A stretch of DNA of 64,000 nt from Streptomyces poonensis. Its GTDB lineage: Bacteria > Actinomycetota > Actinomycetes > Streptomycetales > Streptomycetaceae. Shown here piece after piece: positions 48,544 to 56,721 of the stretch. The notes under the pieces were generated by a model that saw only the letters and a program-made list of their open reading frames with translations, did not search any database and was not told where the DNA came from. Every line of letters begins with the position of its first letter. Position 1 is the stretch's first letter. Position numbers and translations under genes: made by a program. The stretch lies in contig NZ_BMVW01000007.1 of assembly GCF_014650915.1 (NCBI RefSeq), positions 62,001-126,000 of the forward strand. Direction: 5' to 3'.

Positions 48544-51414
48544 TCAGTCCAGCAGGTCCGCCGCCGTCAGCAGCCGGGTCAGGTCCGTCCGGGACCGCAC
48601 CTGGAGCTTGCGGTAGATACGGGTCAGATGCGCCTCCACCGTCTTGCGGGAGACGAAGAGCGAGGCCGCGGCCTCCGTGTTGTTCAGGCCCCGGGCCACC
48701 GCCCGGGACACCTGGAACTCCTGCGGGGTGAGCCGGTCCAGCGCCCCGCCCGGATCCGGTGCCGTCCGGGCCGCCGGTATGCCGCCCGCGGCCGCCAGCT
48801 CGCTCGCCGCGCGCCGCGCCCACGGCATCGCGCCGAGCCGCTCGAAGCCGGCCAGGGCGGAGACGAGCGGGGCCCGGGCGGCTCCCGGACGGCGGTGCCG
48901 GCGCAGCACCTCCGCCTCGCACAGCAGTGTGCGCGCCAGCTCGAAGGGGCCCGTCGTGCGCTGGTGGGCGTCGAGGGCCGCGGCGAAACAGGCCTCCGCC
49001 TCCTCGGGATCCGGGGCGATCAGGCCACGGCAGCGCGCCGCGGCCGCATGGGCCGAGGCCAGGTCCGTCTCCCGGGCCCGCTCCTCCAGCCAGGCCACCA
49101 CCTGCGCGGCCCGAGCGTCATGACCGGCGCGGATGTGCGCCTCCGCCAGGTCCGCGGCGAACGGCACGGCCTCCGGGTTGCCGACGCCCTGCTCCAGGGC
49201 GAGCGCGAGGGTCTGCTCCAGCTGGTCCGCGGCCGCCTCGTGCTCCCCGTACGCGAGGGCCGACAGGCCGAGCACCGCCGTCAGATGGAACTCCTGGCAG
49301 CCGATGCCGTACGCCCCGCACTCCCGGCGCGCGCGGGCCACGTGGTCCTCGCACGCGACCCGGTCGCCGCGCAGCGCCGCCAGCCGTCCCAGGCCGTAGA
49401 GCGTGTAGCTCACGGTCGTCAGCTGGCCCAGCTCCTCCGCCCAGCGCAGGGCCTCGGTGAGGTCACCGGCGGCGGAGGCCCACTGGCCGATACGGGTCTC
49501 CAGCTCGCCCCGCACGGCGAGCGTGTGGCTCAGCACGCCCACCGCGCTCTGCCGCCGGGCCGACTCCACGGCCGTGGTCAGCAGGCGGCGTCCGCGGGCG
49601 AACTCCTCCACCCGGCTCCACGCCTGGCCCGCCAGCGCGTACACCTGCTGGTCGCGCACCGGGTCGCCCGAGCCGTGCCGGTCGGCGGCCTCCAGCATCG
49701 CCCTGCCCTGCGCCGTGCGGCCCTCCAGGATGAGCGCCGCACCGAGGACGGAGAGGCTGTGCCAGTGTCCGGGGCCGTCCGGCGGGGCCAGGGCCAGGGC
49801 CTCCTCGGCCACGCGCACCGCCGCCGGGACATGGCCGTCGAGGAGGCGGGCCGGACCCGTCGCCTCGGCGAGCAGCATGCAGGCGCGGACGGGGTCGTCG
49901 CCGCGGACGGCCTCCGCCGCGTCCAGCAGCAGGCCGTACGCCCTGCCGGGCTCGCCCTTCCACATGCACATCCGGCCCAGCAGGCCCTGGATGTCCGCCC
50001 GCATCACCGGATCGGTGGTGATGCGCAGGGCCTCCTCGCACCACTGCGGGCCGGACGGCAGCCCGCTGAGCAGCGCGTCCGAGGCGGCGCGGTGCAGGCG
50101 GCAGGCGCGGCAGGCGGGATCGGGGGTGAGGTCGGCGGCCCGGCGCCAGGCCAGCGCCGCCTCGGCGAACGCGCTGCGCCGCCTGGCCTCCTGTGCCGCC
50201 TCGGCGAGGGCCGTCGCCGCCTGCTCGTCGGGGCCCGCGCTCGCCGACGCCCGGTACCAGGCGTGCAGCGGGCCCGTACTGACCTCGGCGAGCGCCTGGA
50301 ACGCGGCGAGGCGGTGGGCGAGCGGGGCCCGGCCGAGGACCAGCGGGCGCAGGACCGGGTGGTGGAAGTCCAGGCCCTCGGGCACGGCCGTGATCAGGCC
50401 GTCCTCCTCGGCGGCCGAGAACGCGTCGAGGGAGAGCCCGGCCGCCTCCAGCGCCTTGCGCAGCGGTCCGGTGGCCTTGGAGCGGCTGGCGGCCAGCACG
50501 ACCAGGGCGCGGCGGGCGGTCTCGGGGAGTCCGTCGATCCGGGCCGCCCAGGCGCGCTCCAGGTGGCGGCCGAGGGACGGCGGGTCGAGCAGCGGCTCCT
50601 CGCCGCGTGCCTGCTCCTCCGACAGACCGGCGGCGAGCTGGCGCAGGGCCAGCGGGTTGCCGCCGCTGATCCGGCAGAGTTCGGCTAGCACGTCCGGGCT
50701 GACCTCGCGGTCCACGAGGCGCACCAGGGCCGCGCAGTCCTCGGGGGCCAGCCCGCCGATCTCCACCGCCGGGATGCTGCGGCGGGTGCCCGACTCGCCG
50801 TGGTCCTCGCGGGAGCTCAGGGCCAGGGCGACCCGCTCGCTGGACAGCCGGCGCGCGACGAACAGCAGGACCCGCTGGGAGGACGGGTCCACCCAGTGCA
50901 GGTCGTCGACGAGGACCACCACGGGCCGTTCGTCGCCCAGGGCCGCGAGCGCGTTCAGGGCGCCCATGCAGACCGCGTACGGGTTGCCGGGCGGGTCGTC
51001 GGTGCCGCCGCCGAGCGCGAGGGAGGACTCCAGGGCGGCCCGCTGCGCCCCCGGGAGATCCCTGAAACGGGACGAAAAGGGCGTGAGGAGGTCGCCCAGC
51101 GTGGCGAACGGCAGGACGGTCTCCGTCTCGATGCCGCGGACCCGCAGCACGGTGCGGTCCCCGCGGCCGGCCGCCTGCCCCGCCGCGTAGTCCAGCAGTG
51201 CCGTCTTGCCGATGCCGGGCTCTCCCCACAGCAGCAGCGCGGCCCCGCCCGCACCGCCCGCGACCAGCAGGTCGTCCATCAGCCGCCGTTCGCGGTCCCG
51301 GCCGACGAGCCCCCCGGAGCCGCACCGGCCCGCACCGCAGCGGCCGGTTCCGCCGGTCCCCCCGCCCTTGCCGGGTTCCGTTCCGTCGCCCGCTCCGGGA
51401 GTTCGCTCCAGCAT
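48544..51414 (-). CDS. LuxR-family ATP-binding (LAL) transcriptional regulator
   Basis: A 956-residue LAL regulator. The AAA/STAND ATPase at the N-terminus has Walker A GEPGIGKTALLDYAA (K70) and Walker B VVVLVDDLHWVD (~165). A long TPR-like helical region (~400-860) follows. The C-terminal LuxR HTH is LTPQEFQVSRAVARGLNNTE and AAASLFVSRKTVEAHLTRIY. A Gly/Thr-rich head of ~35 residues precedes the ATPase. Proteins of this size are often pathway activators for secondary metabolism or carbon use; no target cluster is obvious here. Convergent with GAF-ANTAR; the 338 bp beyond its start hold no gene except the CYTH-like leader. Confidence 0.93.
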   Translation of the reverse strand: MLERTPGAGDGTEPGKGGGTGGTGRCGAGRCGSGGLVGRDRERRLMDDLLVAGGAGGAALLLWGEPGIGKTALLDYAAGQAAGRGDRTVLRVRGIETETVLPFATLGDLLTPFSSRFRDLPGAQRAALESSLALGGGTDDPPGNPYAVCMGALNALAALGDERPVVVLVDDLHWVDPSSQRVLLFVARRLSSERVALALSSREDHGESGTRRSIPAVEIGGLAPEDCAALVRLVDREVSPDVLAELCRISGGNPLALRQLAAGLSEEQARGEEPLLDPPSLGRHLERAWAARIDGLPETARRALVVLAASRSKATGPLRKALEAAGLSLDAFSAAEEDGLITAVPEGLDFHHPVLRPLVLGRAPLAHRLAAFQALAEVSTGPLHAWYRASASAGPDEQAATALAEAAQEARRRSAFAEAALAWRRAADLTPDPACRACRLHRAASDALLSGLPSGPQWCEEALRITTDPVMRADIQGLLGRMCMWKGEPGRAYGLLLDAAEAVRGDDPVRACMLLAEATGPARLLDGHVPAAVRVAEEALALAPPDGPGHWHSLSVLGAALILEGRTAQGRAMLEAADRHGSGDPVRDQQVYALAGQAWSRVEEFARGRRLLTTAVESARRQSAVGVLSHTLAVRGELETRIGQWASAAGDLTEALRWAEELGQLTTVSYTLYGLGRLAALRGDRVACEDHVARARRECGAYGIGCQEFHLTAVLGLSALAYGEHEAAADQLEQTLALALEQGVGNPEAVPFAADLAEAHIRAGHDARAAQVVAWLEERARETDLASAHAAAARCRGLIAPDPEEAEACFAAALDAHQRTTGPFELARTLLCEAEVLRRHRRPGAARAPLVSALAGFERLGAMPWARRAASELAAAGGIPAARTAPDPGGALDRLTPQEFQVSRAVARGLNNTEAAASLFVSRKTVEAHLTRIYRKLQVRSRTDLTRLLTAADLLD

Positions 51415-51752
51415 GTGTCACCCCCTGGCGCCGACCCGCCCGCTCCCCATCATGCCCCTCGCCGCAGCGGGCAAGAAGCGCGCACACGGACGGAATCGGG
51501 CGGCCCGGGGCGGTACGGACGGCCGGGCGCGGGGCCGCCGGCCGTCCCCAGGTATAGGGATTTCCCCGAAGCGCCCCCCACCCCCGGGGGGCTTCCATGG
51601 ATGCCTCGGAGGTCGTGAGGGACCGGCGGATCCGGCGGCAGCGGGAGACGGCGGAACCGGGGGAAGCGACCGGCGGACCGGTGGAACGGCACCGGTGCAC
51701 GAGGCACGGTGTACGGGAAGAAGCAGATCGCGGCGGACGAGGGGGACGGCAG

Positions 51753-52589
51753 ATGTTCGCGGACCCGGGGAACCGGCCACGGCTCGACTCGGTCGAGATC
51801 CGGGTGACGTTCTCGGGCACGGACGCGGCCGCCGCGCTCAGGACGCTGGCGCCGGACCACGGGGGAGCGCGGCGCCGCGTCTACTTCTGCGAGGCGGTCA
51901 CGCACTTCCCGTACACCCCAGGGACCCTCGCCCACTCCCGGACCACGCCCGGACTGCCGCTGATGGACGCGGGGGTGACACTGCGGCTCCGGGTGGGGAG
52001 TGGGCGAGGCGGGGGAGGGGACGCCACGGCCGTGCTGCGGCCGTGCCGTACCTCCCGCATCACCGAACACTGGCTGGGTTTCCGGGCGCAGGGCCCGGAC
52101 TCGCTGCGCCTGGGCGGCGACTGGTCGGGGGAGAACCGCGTCCTCGCGGCCTCCTTCGCCTGTGACTGCGGCCGTACGGCGGTGGAGGCGGTCACCTCCG
52201 GCGGCGCACCGCCGGCCACGGCGTTCTCCGGCCGGCAGCGGGCCTTCCTCGCCGAGTGCGCCGACGTACGCGTCGGCCCGGGCGACCTCGCCGTCCTCGG
52301 ACCGGTGCTCACCCAGCGCTGGAGCGGCGTACGGCTGGATCACCACAGGGTGCGGCTGGAACGCTGGTCGCTGCGGGGGAGTGAGCCGATGGAGTGGTTC
52401 GAGGTGTCCGAACGGGTGGCACCCGAGGGCGCCGAGGTCGTCCAGGCCTCACTGACGGTCCTCCTGCGCGGCCAGGGCCTCGAACCGGATCTCGCCCCGA
52501 AGCCGCTGACGCGCCGGGTCCTGGAGGCGCTGGCGCTCGGCACCCGGGTACCTGGGCACGGCTTGGGGGTGCCCGGCCGTCGAGGGTGA
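51753..52589 (+). CDS. Possible CYTH-like protein of unknown function
   Basis: A 278-residue soluble protein. It begins MFADPGNRPRLDSVEIRVTF, then RRRVYFCEAVTHFPY and GVTLRLRVGSGRGG, a beta-rich pattern reminiscent of CYTH (triphosphate tunnel) proteins: charged first strand, a Tyr/Phe-rich strand, then a Gly-x-Thr-Leu-Arg-x-Arg strand. The ExExK signature is not intact (VEIRV), so enzyme activity is doubtful. Longer upstream starts exist, but ATG 51753 follows GGGGGAC and gives the clean start. Convergent with the cold-shock gene. Confidence 0.6.
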   Translation: MFADPGNRPRLDSVEIRVTFSGTDAAAALRTLAPDHGGARRRVYFCEAVTHFPYTPGTLAHSRTTPGLPLMDAGVTLRLRVGSGRGGGGDATAVLRPCRTSRITEHWLGFRAQGPDSLRLGGDWSGENRVLAASFACDCGRTAVEAVTSGGAPPATAFSGRQRAFLAECADVRVGPGDLAVLGPVLTQRWSGVRLDHHRVRLERWSLRGSEPMEWFEVSERVAPEGAEVVQASLTVLLRGQGLEPDLAPKPLTRRVLEALALGTRVPGHGLGVPGRRG

Positions 52590-52601
52590 GCCGCTGCGCG
52601 C

Positions 52602-52645
52602 GTCCCGCGCGAGGCGGCGGCGGACGACACCGCCTCGCGCGGGAC
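52602..52645. terminator. Terminator between the CYTH-like and cold-shock genes (proximal stem)
   Basis: A perfect 16-bp inverted repeat, GTCCCGCGCGAGGCGG with CCGCCTCGCGCGGGAC, 12-nt loop, just behind the CYTH-like stop. It works from either side. Confidence 0.88.
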
Positions 52646-52656
52646 GAGAGCAGGCA

Positions 52657-52687
52657 GGAGCCCCGCTGCCGGACGGCGCGGGGCTCC
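52657..52687. terminator. Second terminator stem of the cold-shock gene
   Basis: A perfect 10-bp stem GGAGCCCCGC with GCGGGGCTCC, 11-nt loop. It lies 68 bp behind the cold-shock stop codon on the minus strand. Confidence 0.8.
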
Positions 52688-52755
52688 TTGGGTACTGCTA
52701 TCGGTTCCGGATCAGAGCACGGGGCTCACAGCGCGAGGCTGCGGTCCGCGAAGGC

Positions 52756-52959
52756 TCAGACGGGAGTGACGTTCTCCGCCTGCGGGCCCTTCGGGCCCTG
52801 CGTCACGTCGAAGGTCACCTGCTGGTTCTCCTCGAGGGAGCGGAAGCCGCTCGCGTTGATCGCGGAGTAGTGGACGAAGACGTCGGGGCCGCCGCCTTCC
52901 TGGGCGATGAAACCAAAGCCCTTTTCGGCGTTGAACCACTTCACGGTTCCGGTAGCCAT
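52756..52959 (-). CDS. Cold-shock protein (CspA family)
   Basis: A 67-residue OB-fold nucleic-acid chaperone. The RNP1 and RNP2 motifs KGFGFIAQ and VFVHYSAI are intact, flanked by MATGTVKWFNAEKGFG and PKGPQAENVTPV. AAGGAGGGC stands directly before the ATG. A long leader of ~140 nt separates the start from a probable promoter at 53103-53130, as in other csp genes. It binds RNA or single-stranded DNA in the cytoplasm. Confidence 0.97.
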   Translation of the reverse strand: MATGTVKWFNAEKGFGFIAQEGGGPDVFVHYSAINASGFRSLEENQQVTFDVTQGPKGPQAENVTPV

Positions 52960-53102
52960 AAGCCCTCCTTGGGCCCAAAGGGTTGCCCTGCTCCAGAACC
53001 TGCAAGCGTAAAAACGTGCGGCGTCTGAAAACGACGAGAGCCCGCGGTCACATGCTCCGCAGGCTCTGTACTGCAAGGGAAACCAAACTGCAACTTGCGG
53101 CG

Positions 53103-53130
53103 AGCCTAGCACGCGGGCACCCGAAAGCAA
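53103..53130 (-). promoter_or_regulatory. Probable promoter of the cold-shock gene
   Basis: On the minus strand TTGCTT (-35 like) and TAGGCT (-10 like) are 16 bp apart. The predicted start is about 140 nt before the ATG, leaving a structured leader. Confidence 0.5.
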
Positions 53131-53154
53131 TAGAGGTCAAGATCACGTCACCCG

Positions 53155-53203
53155 GACGTTTGAACGTCTCCGAGGCTGGATTGACACGGTGATCTCCCGT
53201 GTC
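53155..53203. promoter_or_regulatory. Two dyads between the cold-shock and mqnA genes
   Basis: GACGTT-tg-AACGTC (53155-53168) and GACACGG-tgatctc-CCGTGTC (53183-53203) are perfect inverted repeats in the divergent region. A TTGACA overlaps the second. They could be operators or promoter elements for mqnA. Confidence 0.5.
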
Positions 53204-53338
53204 GATCTCTTCGTGACGGCGTGTGCCATAGCGACCGTGACCGGCAAGGAGGCGGTGCCACGCCGCAAAATCACCGGTTTGCGCCACCAAAGCCACCCTG
53301 CAAAGTGCACCGTACCCCATGGGGGCTAGCCTCGCGAT

Positions 53339-54187
53339 GTGGACAATTCTCGCACCCGGCCGCGCGTCGGCCACATCCAGTTCCTGAACTGCATGCCCCT
53401 GTACTGGGGGCTCGCGCGTACCGGAACGCTCCTCGACTTCGAGCTCACGAAGGACACCCCGGAGAAGCTCAGCGAGAAGCTGGTGCAGGGCGACCTCGAC
53501 ATCGGGCCGATCACGCTCGTCGAGTTCCTCAGGCACGCGGACGATCTGGTCGCCTTCCCGGACATCGCGGTCGGCTGCGACGGCCCGGTGATGTCCTGCG
53601 TGATCGTCTCCAAGGTGCCCCTGGACCAGCTCGACGGCGCCCGCGTCGCCCTCGGCTCGACCTCGCGCACGTCCGTACGGCTCGCGCAGCTGCTGCTCGC
53701 GGAGCACATCGGCGTCAGCCCGTCGTACTACACCTGCCCGCCGGACCTCGCGCTGATGATGCAGGAGGCCGAGGCCGCCGTCCTCATCGGTGACGCGGCA
53801 CTGCGCGCCAACATGATCGACGGACCGAAGTACGGCCTCCAGGTGCACGACCTGGGCGCCTTGTGGAAGGAGTGGACGGGCCTGCCGTTCGTCTTCGCCG
53901 TCTGGGCGGCCCGCCGGGAGTACGCCGAGCGGGAGCCGGAGGTCACCAGGAAGGTGCACGAGGCGTTCCTGGCCTCGCGCGACCTGTCCCTGGTGGAGGT
54001 CGACAAGGTCGCGGAGCAGGCCGCCCGCTGGGAGGCCTTCGACGAGACCGTCCTGGAGCGGTACTTCACCACCCTCGATTTCCGTTTCGGGCCGCCGCAG
54101 CTGGACGCGGTGAGCGAGTTCGCGCGCCGGGTGGGCCCGACGACCGGTTTCCCGGCGGACGTGAAGGTGGAGCTGCTGCGGCCGTAG
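53339..54187 (+). CDS. mqnA: Chorismate dehydratase MqnA
   Basis: A 282-residue periplasmic-binding-fold enzyme in the cytosol. It dehydrates chorismate to 3-[(1-carboxyvinyl)oxy]benzoate, the first futalosine-pathway step. Family marks are RVGHIQFLNCMPLYWGL, LDIGPITLVEFLRHADDL, VALGSTSRTSVRLAQLLL and AAVLIGDAALRAN, the substrate pocket. GTG start; it is transcribed alone with a divergent promoter region shared with the cold-shock gene. MqnE, which uses its product, is 15 kb upstream. Confidence 0.95.
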   Translation: MDNSRTRPRVGHIQFLNCMPLYWGLARTGTLLDFELTKDTPEKLSEKLVQGDLDIGPITLVEFLRHADDLVAFPDIAVGCDGPVMSCVIVSKVPLDQLDGARVALGSTSRTSVRLAQLLLAEHIGVSPSYYTCPPDLALMMQEAEAAVLIGDAALRANMIDGPKYGLQVHDLGALWKEWTGLPFVFAVWAARREYAEREPEVTRKVHEAFLASRDLSLVEVDKVAEQAARWEAFDETVLERYFTTLDFRFGPPQLDAVSEFARRVGPTTGFPADVKVELLRP

Positions 54188-54339
54188 CGGCCGCGTCCAT
54201 GGCGGAATGCTGAATTCTCCCCGAATTCCGCGTGCTCCCGCCCCGCTGTTCGCCTGCTGTTCCGGAGCGACGGAATTCGGCCCCGCACTACCCTGCTGGC
54301 AGTCCTGGTGTCCGGACGGACGGGGGAGGGGTGGGCGCC

Positions 54340-55962
54340 ATGCAGCCTTTGGAGGCCGGCGAACCCACGGTCGTGGGGTCCTACCGGCTGCTCGGCCGGC
54401 TCGGCTCGGGCGGGATGGGCCGCGTGTACCTGGGGCGCAGCGCGGGCGGCCGTACCGTCGCCGTGAAGATCGTCCATCCGCATTTCGCGCTGGACGACGA
54501 GTTCCGGGCGCGTTTCAGACGTGAGGTCGAGGCCGCGCGCCGGGTGGGCGGCGCGTGGACGGCGCCCGTGCTGGACGCGGACCCGGAGGCGCCGGTGCCC
54601 TGGGTGGCGACGGCGTACGCGGCCGGCCCCTCGCTGACGAGCGCGGTGGCGGACCACGGACCGCTCCCGCCCCACTCGGTACGCGTCCTGGGGGCGGGCC
54701 TCGCGGAGGCGCTCTCGGCGGTGCACGCGCTGGGGCTGGTGCACCGGGACGTGAAGCCGTCGAACGTCCTGCTGACCGTGGACGGCCCGGTGCTGATCGA
54801 CTTCGGGATCGCCCGGGCCACGGACGGCACCGCGTCCCTCACCTCGACGGGCGTCTCGATCGGCTCGCCCGGCTACATGTCCCCCGAGCAGATCCTCGGC
54901 AAGGGCGTCACCGGCGCGGCGGACGTGTTCTCCCTCGGCGCGGTCCTGGCGTACGCGGCGACGGGCGAGCCGCCCTTCCCGGGGGACTCGTCGGCCGCGC
55001 TGCTGTACAAGGTGGTGCACGAGGAGCCGGAGCTCGGCTCGCTGGAGGGCGGGTTACGGGAGCTGGTGGAACGGTGCCTGCGGAAGGAGCCGGGGGAGAG
55101 ACCCGGCCCCGGTGAGGTCGCCCGGCTGCTGGCCCCCGAGGGCGCGGCCCGCGCGGTGTCGGCCGGGTGGCTGCCGGGCCCGCTGGTGGAGCGGATGGGC
55201 CGGAGCGCCGTACAGCTGCTGAACCTGGAGGCCGTGGAGACGCGGGGGTCGGGGCCGGTGGAGTTCAGCAGGGTGTCGGTGGAGGGCGGGTCTCCCATGG
55301 CCGCCGGGGTGTTCGGGCCGCCGCCGGTCATGTCGCCGGAACCGCGGGAGCAGGGTGCGGGCAAGGTCTCGGTCAGCGTGGCGGCCACGTCCGTCCCGGG
55401 GGCGAACGGACGCGGGCGCAAGGTGAGCTGCACGGTCGCCCTCGCGGTCGCGGGGGCGTGTGCCGCAGTGACCTTGGGCCTGGCCTTCGTGCCCGGCCTT
55501 CTGCGGGGCGGCAGCGACGACGACGGGGCAGGTGGCGGCAGCGATCAGGCGAACCCTCCTGCGGCGACCGCTCCGACCGCGAGCGCCCCGACGGCGAGCC
55601 CTTCCGCGGGCGCGGTACCGGAGCGGTACCTCGGGACCTGGGAGGGCAAGGGCTTCGCCCTGTCCGGCACGCTGCCCATGGGCACCTTCCGCGTCACGCT
55701 CGGCCAGGTCGCCGTGGGGGAGGAGGTCGGGACGCTGCGGCAGACCGACCCCATCGGCGGCGTCTGCGAGGACGTACTGATCCTGAAGAAGGTCACGGAG
55801 CGGCGGCTCGTCGCGTCCGGCGTCGGCAGCGAGAACGACCGCTCCGTGTGCACCGACGGCGAGCACACGGTGACCTTCACCCCCGTCGGCGACGACCTGA
55901 CGTACGTGTCGGACAACGCGGAGGCGGGGGATCCGGAGGCGCGGATGTCAAAGGTCGAATGA
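54340..55962 (+). CDS. Membrane Ser/Thr protein kinase
   Basis: A 540-residue kinase. The domain (residues ~14-270) has the Gly loop GRLGSGGMGRVYLG, invariant K43 (VAVKIVH), HRDVKPSN (D137), DFG (LIDFGIA) and APE equivalent MSPEQ. A proline/glycine juxtamembrane region is followed by a helix near 366-388. An outer domain ends with TFTPVGDDLTYVSDNAEAGD and contains a two-cysteine loop. No PASTA repeats. The codon at 55054-55056 is TTA, rare in Streptomyces and read by the bldA tRNA, so translation may depend on development. The ATG follows GGGGGAGGGG. Confidence 0.93.
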   Translation: MQPLEAGEPTVVGSYRLLGRLGSGGMGRVYLGRSAGGRTVAVKIVHPHFALDDEFRARFRREVEAARRVGGAWTAPVLDADPEAPVPWVATAYAAGPSLTSAVADHGPLPPHSVRVLGAGLAEALSAVHALGLVHRDVKPSNVLLTVDGPVLIDFGIARATDGTASLTSTGVSIGSPGYMSPEQILGKGVTGAADVFSLGAVLAYAATGEPPFPGDSSAALLYKVVHEEPELGSLEGGLRELVERCLRKEPGERPGPGEVARLLAPEGAARAVSAGWLPGPLVERMGRSAVQLLNLEAVETRGSGPVEFSRVSVEGGSPMAAGVFGPPPVMSPEPREQGAGKVSVSVAATSVPGANGRGRKVSCTVALAVAGACAAVTLGLAFVPGLLRGGSDDDGAGGGSDQANPPAATAPTASAPTASPSAGAVPERYLGTWEGKGFALSGTLPMGTFRVTLGQVAVGEEVGTLRQTDPIGGVCEDVLILKKVTERRLVASGVGSENDRSVCTDGEHTVTFTPVGDDLTYVSDNAEAGDPEARMSKVE

Positions 55963-56121
55963 CTCCAGCGGATCCTGCTGGGGCGGGTAGTGCGGAGCGC
56001 ACTCGGGACAGGCGTAGACGTTGAAGCCGGGGCCGGTGGCGGCGTGGACCTCGTGGACCAGGACGGGGCTGTCGGTGGTGCAGCCGCAGCGGACGCACAT
56101 GCGCAGGGGGCGGCGGGTCAT
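55948..56121 (-). CDS. Small CxxC zinc-ribbon-like protein
   Basis: A 57-residue protein, MTRRPLRMCVRCGCTTDSPV and then a middle helix/strand and YACPECAPHYPPQQ. Its two CxxC pairs (CVRC, CPEC) form a likely zinc ribbon. It overlaps the kinase 3' end tail-to-tail by 15 bp, and its ATG overlaps the stop of the next small gene by ATGA. The frame is intact from start to stop and has the organism's codon bias. It seems part of a recurrent streptomycete pair with the 67-residue gene. Confidence 0.72.
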   Translation of the reverse strand: MTRRPLRMCVRCGCTTDSPVLVHEVHAATGPGFNVYACPECAPHYPPQQDPLESFDL

Positions 56122-56321
56122 GCCCAGGCATCCACGGTGAGGACGTAGGGGCGCACGAGGGCGGACGCGCTCCCGTCGAGTCGCTCGGTGAAACGGGGCG
56201 GCGGGGGCGGGACGAGGAACGCAGGCGGGGCGGGCAGGTGTCCGGCGCGGTGCCGTCCGCGCGGGCGAGGCAGGCAGAGGTTCAGTACCCAGGTCAGGAG
56301 TTGGACGATAAGGTCCGGCAT
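56118..56321 (-). CDS. 67-residue hypothetical protein
   Basis: It begins MPDLIVQLLTWVLNLCLPRP, a short hydrophobic/aromatic helix, then RGRHRAGHLPAPPAFLVPPP, a proline-rich middle, and ends PYVLTVDAWA. It is probably a short membrane-associated or amphipathic peptide. It is upstream of and overlaps the zinc-ribbon gene, and is divergent from the small GntR gene 172 bp away. I do not know its function. Confidence 0.65.
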   Translation of the reverse strand: MPDLIVQLLTWVLNLCLPRPRGRHRAGHLPAPPAFLVPPPPPRFTERLDGSASALVRPYVLTVDAWA

Positions 56322-56493
56322 GTCGGCGCTCCTTGAGCAGCGTTGGCCACGCCCCGGGACGGCCGCAATCCGTCGCCGGGGTCTGTCATGAGAACCGTAG
56401 AGCCGCGTGTCCGGCCCTGTCTACCCATATGGGGGGAGACAGGGGGAGGTGGGCCTCTATGACTTCCTGCTGGGCCGTACGTACAGTTCACCT

Positions 56494-56721
56494 GTGTTCG
56501 AATTCGATCCGACCAGGCCCAAGTGGCAGCAGATCGCCGAAGTGGTTCGGCAGCGAATCGCCAGCGGTGAATACCCGGTGCGCGGACTGATCTCCGAGGT
56601 GAAGCTCGAGTCAGAGTTCGGCGTGGCCCGCGAGACCGTCCGCAAAGCCACCGCCGCCCTCCGCGAAGAGGGCCTCATCATCACCACGCGCGGGATGGGC
56701 TCCTTCGTCAAGGAGCGGTAG
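56494..56721 (+). CDS. Small GntR-family transcriptional regulator
   Basis: A 75-residue winged-helix protein with no ligand domain, VFEFDPTRPKWQQIAEVVRQ then ISEVKLESEFGVARETVRKA and EEGLIITTRGMGSFVKE. Homologues usually start near FEFDPT, so the GTG at 56494 is chosen; upstream in-frame GTGs at 56449 and 56407 would add an unconserved head. No ribosome site precedes 56494, so the message may be leaderless. A GTACGTAC palindrome sits just upstream. Its 3' end overlaps the GlxA-type gene by 14 bp. Confidence 0.85.
   Translation: MFEFDPTRPKWQQIAEVVRQRIASGEYPVRGLISEVKLESEFGVARETVRKATAALREEGLIITTRGMGSFVKER

Noticed and set aside
51597..51752. 52-residue N-terminal extension of the CYTH-like protein
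   Set aside because: Arg/Glu/Gly-rich with no strand pattern; ATG 51753 has the better ribosome site.
56407..56493. Longer GntR start giving a 104-residue protein
   Set aside because: The extra 29 residues are not typical of the family; the conserved start is near FEFDPT.
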